Below, one piece after another: positions 1 to 7,810 of a stretch of DNA of 20,869 nt. The stretch spans positions 1-20,869 of the forward strand of contig JBFHER010000037.1 in the NCBI GenBank assembly GCA_041584055.1, given 5' to 3'. The notes beneath the pieces were generated by a model. The model was not told the DNA's origin. It was given only the letters and a program-made list of their open reading frames with translations, and made no database searches. The stretch comes from JBFHER01 sp041584055. GTDB lineage: Bacteria > Bacteroidota > Bacteroidia > Bacteroidales > UBA5342. Position numbers and translations under genes: made by a program. Position 1 is the first letter of the stretch; each line of letters opens with the position of its first letter.

Positions 1-3000
1 ATCCAGCGGAGCGCAACCACTTGTCTTATCCAGATCGAAAGAAGCCATTGGCACAGGCATCACTTTTACGGTTTTTGCAAGCGTATCGGAATACCCAAAC
101 TGTGACACGGCAATCATCGTAACCTTGTACTCTACCACATCTTCCCTGCCTGGGTTTTCAAACACATGCACAGGTGATGTACTTTCAAGAGTTTCTGATC
201 CATCCCCAAAGTTCCATTTGTACCGCAATGCACCAACAGACTTGTTCACAAAAGCCACCGTCAAAGGAGAACATCCCTCAGATATCATCTCAAAATCCGC
301 AACAACAGGTGGAAACACATTGACTGTCTGGCTCACAGAGTCGGTACATCCATAGCTATTTTCAACCAGAAGGCTTACATTCTTACTTACTGGTGCAGGT
401 GTATTATTTTCAAAAAGATAGGTGAATGAATTCTCAGTTCCGGACAAAGTTTCTCCAGGAAAATACCACGTTGACTTTAGCGCATCCACAGACAAATTCT
501 TCACGTCTGCATTCAAGGGTGCACCACCGCTCGGTGTAATGTAAAAGTCAGCACTGGGTCTGGGGAACACTTTCACATCACAACTAAAGGTATCTGTAAA
601 TCCATACTTCGACTGACCAATCAACACGACTGTATAGATAATTGGTTCAGTTGTTTTGTTTTCGAAACGATGAAAAGCATCCTTGCTCAACCAATGACTG
701 CTACCGTCTCCAAAGTTCCATTCAAATAAATCAGTTCCACTTGACGTATTTCGAAAATCAACATCAAAAGGAGCACAGCCCTGATCCGGACACACAAAAG
801 ACACATCCATTGGTGGATAAACCATCACGGAAGCATTGGCAGAATCAAGACATCCTTCAGGAGAGGTAATCTTCAATCGCGCGTTGAATGCTTTTGGTTT
901 ATTGCTTATTGAATAAAGATGCGATGTATTTTCAGTCCCACCTTTCATCTCAAAGGGCGAATCGTCACCAAAATTCCATTCCGCAGTTGCCGCATTTAAG
1001 GAACCATTTACAAATTCTGACACAAAGGGTGAAATTCCTCCGGATGTTGGTTCAAAATCTGCCACGACGGTTGGCTGAATCCTGATCTGTCGTGAAATTG
1101 TATCCGTATAACCATAGGCAGACTCAACCTTTAAATGAATCGTATATATCTTTTCTAATAAGGTTTCATTTTTAAATTCGTAACGTAAATTCCGACCGTA
1201 ATATGTTTCACTTCCATCAATGGTCCACTCATAGTAAAGCGCACCTTTTGATTTATCCTTAAAGGTCACCGACAAAGGAGGACACCCTCTTTCAGGACAC
1301 TCAAAATCGGCCACCACCTCCGGATAAACAATTGTGTTTGCAACAACAGAATCATAACATCCCTCATCGTTGCCGGTCCGCAAAGAAAGCTGATAGGACT
1401 GAGGTGCATCCGTAGTATTGATGTAAGTATAATTAACATCATCCTGTTCAGTTAGATACATCTGGTCCCCATTTCCAAAAGCCCATAAATAGTTATCTCC
1501 ATCCATTGATTGGTTTTCAACAAGGATATGCATGGGAGACACACCGGATGAGGGAGCAACAAAAGCCGCTCTTGGCATCGGTTTCACATATAAACTCTTC
1601 GCTGATACTGATTCATCACCGTAAACAGATCGAACCTTTAAGGACAAGGTATGCACCTGGGTAACATCACCTGTGTTCTCAAGGTTTACAAGATAACGTG
1701 CATCACCCGCTTCATAAGGACCGCCATCAAGCGACCATTCATAATAAACAGCGCCAACCGAATTACTGACTGCCACAGTCTGCAAGGGAGAACAACTAAC
1801 AGTATCTACAATGAAACGACTTTCAACCACCGGATTCACAGAAATATTCTCCATCAATGAATCACGACAACCAAAGGTATTTTCTACAACAAGTTTTACA
1901 GCCTTTGTTATCTGTATTGGCTCAGTATTTGGAAATAATTTCTGTTTTGTATCAATCACGTTGGTTGTGTCGCCCTCGCCATCATCCAAATCCCAATAAT
2001 ACATGGAACCGCCTTCACTGATGTTCTCAAGTGTAACCACGTCATCAGGCTTGTTTGTAGAGTACACATTCCATTTAGCATCCGGTGTTGGCCACACCAC
2101 CACTTCTTTTTCAATGCTGTCAGAGTATCCCCACATGGAAGTCCCTTTCAGGCGAACAACAAAAGTATCAGGGACATCATCATTTCCAATGCTTTTAAAG
2201 GCATGCACGGGAAACAGAGTCTTGTCTTCCGCAGAACCATCCCCAAAATTCCAGACATAAGTGCCGCCCGGAGAAGAGGTATTCTCAAAGCGCACCTGAA
2301 ATGGTGAACAAGCCGGTTCCACGTCTTCAAAATCAACGTCAAAGCCAGGATAAACCTTCACCTGTTTACGAATGGAATCCCGGCAGCCATCATCTGAATA
2401 CACAAGGTAATTAACATTGAATACTTTTGGAAAGAATTCATTGTTTACAAACTGATGTGGAGCTGGCAAGGCTGAAACTGACAGGAAGGTATCCTGCGCG
2501 CCATCTCCCCAATCAACCACATAGGTATCCCCGTTGGTGCTCTTATCAAACAGGTTCACATCAAGCACACCGGCCCCTTCGTACTTGTCCAGTTCAAAAT
2601 CGGCCTTTACTGCAGGAAACACTGTTAAATCATCCTGAAAATCATCCGTACATCCAAAAAAGGATGTTGCCTTTAGTTTTACGGTATAGGTAGTGTCATC
2701 ATTTCCAGGGTTGAAATATGTATTTGACACCAGAGGATTGCTTCCTTTGAGTGTTTTTCCATCACCAAAATCCCAGCTGTATAATTTACCACCTACAGTT
2801 GCATTGATCCCCACACTGCTGGATTCACAAATTGGGTTGCCACTAAATTCAAAGGCATAATCTGCTTCCGGGTATACCATCAGGTAAACATTGGATGAAT
2901 CAACGCAGCCATAGGTATTCTTCGCCAGAAGATTCACATAAAATGTCTTGATATAATTGCTATCGTTTTTGTTGATGTAGGTATGTGAAACATTGCTTGT

Positions 3001-3384
3001 TCCCGCAAGGTCTTCTATCACCCCATCACCATAATTCCAGTGGTAATTATCCCCTCCAACGGATTGATTTTCGAAATCAACAATGGCCGGACTACACGAT
3101 GGGACATAGTCGCTCACCAGCTTTGCAACCGGTCTTGGATATACTTCAATTCGTTTTGTAATCTGATCTTCACATCCTGCAGCCGACCGCACGTTCAATC
3201 GAACCGTATAAGAAGAATCCTGCATCACGGGAACTGTGTAGGTATACTCAGGATTCTTTTCGTTGGAGTAAGCATCATCTTCAAAGGTCCACATGTAAAA
3301 GTCAGCGTCAGTTGAGGTATTATTAAACCCGACCGACAAGGGGGAACAATTCCCGGAGTGAAGCATCTGAAAATCGGCTACAGG
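1..3384 (-). repeat. Tandem array of 13 complete plus one partial PKD domains
   Basis: Repeats start near residues 703, 785, 874, 959, 1048, 1134, 1220, 1305, 1390, 1473, 1560, 1644, 1727 and 1811 of the large secreted protein, a period of 82-89 residues (about 85). Each typically has a start like PxVxADF, a middle N-x-S-x-G-x-x-Y-x-W-x-F-G-D-G, and an end like G-[C/Y/F]-x-D-[S/T] before the next proline. Some cores are degenerate: the unit at 1644 reads WYFPGE instead of WNFGDG. The first three units carry a cysteine near both start and end. From 959 to 1810, units with only an end cysteine alternate with units with only a start cysteine. The DNA-level similarity is diffuse, so the array looks old rather than recently expanded. 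Confidence 0.9.
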
Positions 3385-5490
3385 CAGCGCATTAAAAGTA
3401 ATGGTCACCGTATCTCTTCCAACACATCCATTATTATCTTCCTGCCAAACAATGGTGTAGTCTCCGGGAACCGTTGCATGGATGGCTGTTGTATCCTTTA
3501 ACTGATCATCAAAAGTTAGTACGCCGGGACCATTGGCTAAAGACCAAACGCCGTTCCCCACGCTAGGGACACCCATTAAAATATAGGATTTGTCACAAAT
3601 ATCAACATCTGTTCCTGCAAATGGAACCGGATTCTCTACAAAAGTAATATTCACTGAGGTGCTTGCAATGCAGCCATTATTATCCTCCAAACGTTCAATG
3701 CTGTACGTCCCGGGGGTATTAACCATAATTTCAGCAAGGGTATCGTTGACTGATTTAATGCTAATATTTCCAACATTATTGAGGGCCCGCCAAATGGGAA
3801 TTCCCAGGCCTGTTTTTGCCTCAATGGTCGTACTAAAACCACATACAGAACGATTCCCTCCTTTGATATATGGCAACGGCATCTTTGTAACGTTGATCAC
3901 AATGGAATCTTCAAACTCACAATTACCATCATCAACAACTTTGCAGTACAACTTGTATTGCCCTGCCTTTGTCGCATTAAAATCTGGTCCTGAATCAGCC
4001 CCTGACAAGTATGCAACATCGCCTGCCCATGCATAAGTATAGTTCCCGGATCCACCGGAAACATTAAATTTCAAAGGGTATACTTCACCCTGGCAAATGG
4101 TCAGAGAATCTGCTTCGAAGTTCATGCTGACATCTGAAACAGTAAAGCTCATGGTTTTCTCCCGGCTGCACGAGTGCAAATCCTCAACCCTGATTTTCAT
4201 GTCGTATTTCCCCGGTGTTTCGGTATAAAACCTCGGGTTTTTGATATCTGTCGCATTCAAAGGATCAACGTCTCCGGTCCAGATGTAATCATAGGGAGCC
4301 GTTCCACTGCTGATCGTGTTTGAAAAGTCAAATTGAGTTCCAGGACACAGATAAACATCATTGATCACATTTGTTGAGATAGTCGGACGTGGGTGAACAT
4401 CAATTGTCACCTGCGCTGTTCCGATACAGTCTCCATCCCCGATGTAGGTGTAGGTGATTGTGTGATTTCCAGCGCCTGCTTTCCCTGAGTTAAAACGCCC
4501 CTGATTGGGATCATCAAACCCTTTTCCATTGCTTGATGACCAGATTCCTCCGGCTGGTGTTCCCCGCAAACGCACAATGCTCCCCTGACAAACTTCTTTT
4601 TCTGCTGGATCGTTAAAAGTAATAGCAGGATGCGGAATATCTACAATTTCGATGTACGCCGTTTGATCGATAGGATCATTCCCCGGGTACTGATTACAAT
4701 AGTTCCAGTTATTTAGAGTTACATAAAATCGCTTTCCAATGTCTGCGGCAGTGGTGGGTGGGACATAGATTGCCCTGGCTGTGGCAGCAGGATTTTCAGG
4801 ATTAATCACAGGACCAGGTGTTAAATCAATAGGACCATCGATGGTTGAACTAAAATTGAGGCCGCCCACAACCACATTTGTCAGGGTTGTCCCTGCAGTC
4901 CCATAAATCCATTGGGTCCATCTGTCAAGGTTATTCTGATGGTCATTCTCTGTTGGTGGCACACAATTCCACTGACTCACATCACGAAAAACCACCGTTG
5001 TATCATTTCCAACACACACATATACAACCGGCTCCTCTATTGTCAAAACACCCCCATTCGCATTGTCAACATCCCAGACAGTAACATTCTGCTCCTGTCC
5101 ACTGCTTGTACAAATAACGCCATTTATCTGTAACCATACCTGTGGTCGGTAATTACAAGTTCCATTTAATCCCTGAATATAAACATGGTTTAATGTAGCC
5201 TGATAGTCTTTGGCCGCTATATTGTTTACAAAACCGGGACCGACGCCATAAGGAATCGTTTCGGTATTGCCATCTCCCCAATCAAATACAAATGCCACAT
5301 CTGCATGATTGGCAACATTCATAACCCCCCGGTACGTTACTAACCAGTCCACACTTACCGGAGCACAATATTTGTCAGGGTGAATGTCGTTTGCTTTGGA
5401 TAACACATTGCATTCCTGAGCCATGATCGCAGTACTTAACATACTTGCAATCAATAAAAGAGATACTATAACAATCTGACGGGCTCTCAT
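1..5490 (-). CDS. Giant secreted multi-PKD-domain protein, 3' end beyond window
   Basis: One open frame runs from the ATG at 5490 to the left edge (1830 codons, no stop), so the C-terminus is missing. The start is firm because an in-frame TAA lies two codons upstream. Residues 1-24 form a signal peptide ending in IMA before Gln25. Residue 71 begins a WGDG motif of a first PKD-like domain. Around 290-368 is an Ig-like module (Cys301), followed to about 700 by further cysteine-containing Ig/PKD-like modules. From about 703 a tandem array of PKD domains (W-N-F-G-D-G cores) fills the rest. PKD domains are beta-sandwich folds of extracellular proteins, so a role in adhesion, surface structure or polymer binding is inferred, not shown. 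Related Bacteroidota proteins usually end in a type IX secretion sorting domain; that part is outside the window. It follows yidD by 121 bp and probably has its own promoter. Confidence 0.9.
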   Translation of the reverse strand, partial: MRARQIVIVSLLLIASMLSTAIMAQECNVLSKANDIHPDKYCAPVSVDWLVTYRGVMNVANHADVAFVFDWGDGNTETIPYGVGPGFVNNIAAKDYQATLNHVYIQGLNGTCNYRPQVWLQINGVICTSSGQEQNVTVWDVDNANGGVLTIEEPVVYVCVGNDTTVVFRDVSQWNCVPPTENDHQNNLDRWTQWIYGTAGTTLTNVVVGGLNFSSTIDGPIDLTPGPVINPENPAATARAIYVPPTTAADIGKRFYVTLNNWNYCNQYPGNDPIDQTAYIEIVDIPHPAITFNDPAEKEVCQGSIVRLRGTPAGGIWSSSNGKGFDDPNQGRFNSGKAGAGNHTITYTYIGDGDCIGTAQVTIDVHPRPTISTNVINDVYLCPGTQFDFSNTISSGTAPYDYIWTGDVDPLNATDIKNPRFYTETPGKYDMKIRVEDLHSCSREKTMSFTVSDVSMNFEADSLTICQGEVYPLKFNVSGGSGNYTYAWAGDVAYLSGADSGPDFNATKAGQYKLYCKVVDDGNCEFEDSIVINVTKMPLPYIKGGNRSVCGFSTTIEAKTGLGIPIWRALNNVGNISIKSVNDTLAEIMVNTPGTYSIERLEDNNGCIASTSVNITFVENPVPFAGTDVDICDKSYILMGVPSVGNGVWSLANGPGVLTFDDQLKDTTAIHATVPGDYTIVWQEDNNGCVGRDTVTITFNALPVADFQMLHSGNCSPLSVGFNNTSTDADFYMWTFEDDAYSNEKNPEYTYTVPVMQDSSYTVRLNVRSAAGCEDQITKRIEVYPRPVAKLVSDYVPSCSPAIVDFENQSVGGDNYHWNYGDGVIEDLAGTSNVSHTYINKNDSNYIKTFYVNLLAKNTYGCVDSSNVYLMVYPEADYAFEFSGNPICESSSVGINATVGGKLYSWDFGDGKTLKGSNPLVSNTYFNPGNDDTTYTVKLKATSFFGCTDDFQDDLTVFPAVKADFELDKYEGAGVLDVNLFDKSTNGDTYVVDWGDGAQDTFLSVSALPAPHQFVNNEFFPKVFNVNYLVYSDDGCRDSIRKQVKVYPGFDVDFEDVEPACSPFQVRFENTSSPGGTYVWNFGDGSAEDKTLFPVHAFKSIGNDDVPDTFVVRLKGTSMWGYSDSIEKEVVVWPTPDAKWNVYSTNKPDDVVTLENISEGGSMYYWDLDDGEGDTTNVIDTKQKLFPNTEPIQITKAVKLVVENTFGCRDSLMENISVNPVVESRFIVDTVSCSPLQTVAVSNSVGAVYYEWSLDGGPYEAGDARYLVNLENTGDVTQVHTLSLKVRSVYGDESVSAKSLYVKPMPRAAFVAPSSGVSPMHILVENQSMDGDNYLWAFGNGDQMYLTEQDDVNYTYINTTDAPQSYQLSLRTGNDEGCYDSVVANTIVYPEVVADFECPERGCPPLSVTFKDKSKGALYYEWTIDGSETYYGRNLRYEFKNETLLEKIYTIHLKVESAYGYTDTISRQIRIQPTVVADFEPTSGGISPFVSEFVNGSLNAATAEWNFGDDSPFEMKGGTENTSHLYSISNKPKAFNARLKITSPEGCLDSANASVMVYPPMDVSFVCPDQGCAPFDVDFRNTSSGTDLFEWNFGDGSSHWLSKDAFHRFENKTTEPIIYTVVLIGQSKYGFTDTFSCDVKVFPRPSADFYITPSGGAPLNADVKNLSVDALKSTWYFPGETLSGTENSFTYLFENNTPAPVSKNVSLLVENSYGCTDSVSQTVNVFPPVVADFEMISEGCSPLTVAFVNKSVGALRYKWNFGDGSETLESTSPVHVFENPGREDVVEYKVTMIAVSQFGYSDTLAKTVKVMPVPMASFDLDKTSGCAPLD

Positions 5491-5537
5491 TGCTTATTGC
5501 ATTTTACAGATAACCAAATCTACTTACAAACTAGACA

Positions 5538-5569
5538 CAAAATTAAGTTATCTTTTCCTCAAAAGCAAT
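5538..5569 (-). promoter_or_regulatory. Candidate Bacteroidota-type promoter for the PKD protein gene
   Basis: On the minus strand TAATTTTG (5545-5538) matches the -7 consensus TAnnTTTG. It is preceded, after exactly 20 nt, by ATTG (5569-5566), one base off the -33 TTTG. Transcription would begin near 5531, giving a leader of about 40 nt before the ATG at 5490. This is a sequence match only. Confidence 0.45.
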
Positions 5570-5611
5570 TATTTGTTGAATTATTGTTAATTTAATGTGT
5601 ATATTTTGCAT

Positions 5612-5848
5612 CTAAGGAACAGGATCATAGCCAGAACTTCCCCATGGATGGCATTTTAATATGCGTTTTATTGATAAAATCAGACCTTTCACAGGCCCAT
5701 GCTTTTTCAAGGCCTGTATCGCATACTCTGAACATGTTGGATGAAAACGACAGGATGACGGTGTCAGAGGTGAGATTAAATATTGGTATGCCTTTACCAG
5801 CAAGAGCAAAGGCCATGTGAATATTATTTTAATCCACTTTCCCATCAA
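5612..5848 (-). CDS. yidD: Membrane protein insertion efficiency factor YidD
   Basis: A 78-residue protein, the usual size for YidD, which assists YidC-dependent insertion of inner-membrane proteins. An N-terminal amphipathic or membrane-associated stretch (about residues 5-20) is followed by the family core YQYLISPLTPSSCRF (21-35), then HPTCSEYA and the C-terminal CHPWGSSGYDPVP. The three family cysteines are at 33, 39 and 66. The gene overlaps the end of rnpA by 20 bp, the classical rnpA-yidD arrangement, which implies cotranscription and probably translational coupling. The ORF starts with two consecutive Met codons; either could be used. Confidence 0.95.
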   Translation of the reverse strand: MMGKWIKIIFTWPLLLLVKAYQYLISPLTPSSCRFHPTCSEYAIQALKKHGPVKGLILSIKRILKCHPWGSSGYDPVP

Positions 5849-6224
5849 CGGTGTTAATTAATTGATTAAGTGCAAGCAATAAGCGCTTTTTTATTTTTGG
5901 GGTTTCCATTTTATCACTTCCCACATAAATGAGCCCCACATTCAGAAGCTTATACTGTAAGACTTCTAATTCGTTGTGCTTCATAAGCCTGTACGATTCC
6001 CGTATTTGTCTTTTTATTGAATTTCTGTCGACCGCATGTTTGAACTTTCGCTTGGACACAGAAATTAATATTTGAAAGGGAACAGACCTTGGCTCTTTCA
6101 GTTCCTCGTATTGCACTAAAAATGGATACACAAAAAACGACTTCCCCGAAGCAAACAACCGGTCTACTGCCATTTTACCGCTGAGCCTCTCTCTCTTCGA
6201 AAACGAGTTTCGTTTTTCTTTCAT
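5829..6224 (-). CDS. rnpA: Ribonuclease P protein component RnpA
   Basis: A 131-residue basic protein that binds the RNase P RNA and helps remove 5' leaders from pre-tRNAs. The family signature lies at 63-76: an RNSIKRQIRE block with Arg67, Asn68, Lys71, Arg72, Arg75 and Glu76. The N-terminal part, about 8-25 (RERLSGKMAVDRLFASG), matches the conserved RnpA start, where the family has L-x-x-x-x-x-F-x-x-L-F-x-x-G. It is slightly longer than the common 110-125 residues. Its end overlaps yidD. The 128 bp between it and hemD contain no gene and no clear promoter or terminator that I could see, so it may be read from upstream. rpmH is not adjacent, unlike the arrangement in many other bacteria. Confidence 0.94.
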   Translation of the reverse strand: MKEKRNSFSKRERLSGKMAVDRLFASGKSFFVYPFLVQYEELKEPRSVPFQILISVSKRKFKHAVDRNSIKRQIRESYRLMKHNELEVLQYKLLNVGLIYVGSDKMETPKIKKRLLLALNQLINTVDGKVD

Positions 6225-6352
6225 CTGAATGGGTTTTACCCCTGAAATATCATATTAGTAAACAACAAAGGGGTCATATACCGAAGCAGCCTACTTCTGA
6301 TGCGAATCAAACAACGTTGAAACCCGCAACAATTAAAGAACCGATTAAAAGC

Positions 6353-7108
6353 TTACTTTTTAACCGTTTTATTGTATTCTGAAATAAACTGATCGAGTGC
6401 CATTGCCATTGAAGGTGCATTTGGATTTGGCACCTGAATATCAAGTCTCAATCCCGCTTCTTCTACAGCCTTTGCTGTACTGGGACCAAATGAAGCTATC
6501 TTCGTATTGTTTTGCTTAAATCCTGGGAAATTTTTAATCAGGGATGCAATGCCGGAAGGACTAAAAAACACAAGAATATCGTAGTTTACATCCGCAAGGT
6601 CTGAAAGATTACTACTAACCGTTCTGTACATGATCGCTTTGGAATGTTTGAACTCATTTTTCTCAAGGAGCATCGGTATTTCCGGCTTGTGGATATCGGA
6701 CAGAGGAACCAGGAAAGTTTCTTCTTTATGTTTACACATCACCTCGATGAGATCTGCGAACTTACCGGTAGAATAAAAGATTTTACGTTTCCGATATACA
6801 ATGTATTTCTGAAGGTAAAATGCCGTTGCCTCTGAGATACAGAAATATTTCATTGTATCCGGAACAGTGACACGCGTTTCCTGTGCTAAACGAAAGAAGT
6901 GATCAATGGCCGTTCGACTGGTAAAAACAACTGCCGTATGATCTAAAATAGAGACTTTCTGAGCCCTAAACTCTTTCGCCGAGATGCCTTCTACATGTAT
7001 AAAAGGTCTAAAATCTATCTGTACACCTGTCTTATCCGACAAATCAAAGTAAGGTGACTTTCCCCCAGTAGGCTTTGGCTGTGAAACCAGAATCTTCTTG
7101 ATCTTCAA
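6353..7108 (-). CDS. hemD: Uroporphyrinogen-III synthase (HemD)
   Basis: A 251-residue protein of the HemD family, which cyclises hydroxymethylbilane with inversion of ring D on the way to heme and related tetrapyrroles. Two similar Rossmann-like halves are visible: the first contains VVFTSRTAIDHFF (60-72), the second LVFFSPSGIASLI (179-191). Then comes ASFGPSTAKAVEEAGL (205-220), the motif that normally ends in a glycine-rich turn in this poorly conserved family. The C-terminal PSMAMALDQFI fits the usual final helix. It lies 30 bp downstream of the DUF4271 gene, a pairing commonly seen in Bacteroidota. No other heme gene is in the window. HemD is among the least conserved enzymes of the pathway, so the call rests on the motifs plus the neighbour. 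Confidence 0.88.
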   Translation of the reverse strand: MKIKKILVSQPKPTGGKSPYFDLSDKTGVQIDFRPFIHVEGISAKEFRAQKVSILDHTAVVFTSRTAIDHFFRLAQETRVTVPDTMKYFCISEATAFYLQKYIVYRKRKIFYSTGKFADLIEVMCKHKEETFLVPLSDIHKPEIPMLLEKNEFKHSKAIMYRTVSSNLSDLADVNYDILVFFSPSGIASLIKNFPGFKQNNTKIASFGPSTAKAVEEAGLRLDIQVPNPNAPSMAMALDQFISEYNKTVKK

Positions 7109-7138
7109 GGTTAATTGCTTTTTGCGTTAAACATCCTC

Positions 7139-7798
7139 TTACCTTAGCACTATGCTTTTGTACAAAATTGCCAAGGGTAAAATTTCAAGGGTACAAAAAT
7201 ACAAAAAGACGTAAACAATCGAACTTATATTTGAAAAAAAAATATTAAAGAACCGAACAAACAGAAAGATGAAGTACAGTAAAAGGAGGAAAAGGCTACC
7301 ATTCAAAAGGATTACAGCCACTTTTTCGTTTCCATATGTCACTCCAATAATTATGGGGACAAAAAACAATCCAGCGATATAATTGAGAATTAAATAGCTC
7401 CCAGTCCACTGTCTCACCTGTGGCATCACGTCAAACACATATGCACCAAGTCTTAAAATAAAAAGTTTCAAAGCATGGTAAATCAGCAAGCCCCCGATGC
7501 TGATAAAAAACACAAACACCGACGGACTCCCAATCCAAAAAGAGTATTGATGGTGAAGGTAAATGCCAAATGTGATCAGATAGATGAGTGACAGAACAAT
7601 CCCCAGCCGGTATTCGCTTAGCGTATCCACAGAAAATAAACTTTTCCTTTGATGCGAATGAAAGATATCACTGGTTTTTTGCTCAAGAAAGCCACCGGCT
7701 TTACCCCAAATCATCCATAAAAGCACTAAAATAACCAAAATAACAAAGGTCATCCAGTCTGTTTTTTCAAAATAATGCTGTAATGGGATACCATTCAT
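7139..7798 (-). CDS. DUF4271 family six-helix membrane protein
   Basis: A 219-residue protein of unknown function that matches the DUF4271 type found next to hemD in Bacteroidota. I see about six hydrophobic segments, near residues 15-31, 65-83, 92-112, 133-153, 160-182 and 193-214. Basic residues around 49-53 suggest a cytoplasmic loop between the first two. There are no recognisable catalytic motifs. It starts 12 bp after the S41 protease gene and ends 30 bp before hemD, so the three are probably one transcript. A role with HemD or in envelope quality control would be a guess from position only. Confidence 0.8.
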   Translation of the reverse strand: MNGIPLQHYFEKTDWMTFVILVILVLLWMIWGKAGGFLEQKTSDIFHSHQRKSLFSVDTLSEYRLGIVLSLIYLITFGIYLHHQYSFWIGSPSVFVFFISIGGLLIYHALKLFILRLGAYVFDVMPQVRQWTGSYLILNYIAGLFFVPIIIGVTYGNEKVAVILLNGSLFLLLLYFIFLFVRFFNIFFSNISSIVYVFLYFCTLEILPLAILYKSIVLR

Positions 7799-7810
7799 CC
7801 TTCAGTAAAT

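Noticed and set aside
1..3384. Regular spacing of similar short motifs that might suggest a CRISPR array or satellite
   Set aside because: The period is about 255 bp, in frame, with divergent DNA and conserved PKD protein motifs; it is a coding repeat.
3590..4036. 148-codon plus-strand open frame opposite the PKD protein gene
   Set aside because: It is antisense to a well-supported frame with domain motifs, and its product shows no family features or signal; it is a shadow of the repeat-rich gene.
6225..6352. Intergenic space between hemD and rnpA examined for a small RNA, rpmH or promoter
   Set aside because: No ribosomal protein L34 frame, no convincing hairpin with T-run and no TAnnTTTG element on the minus strand.
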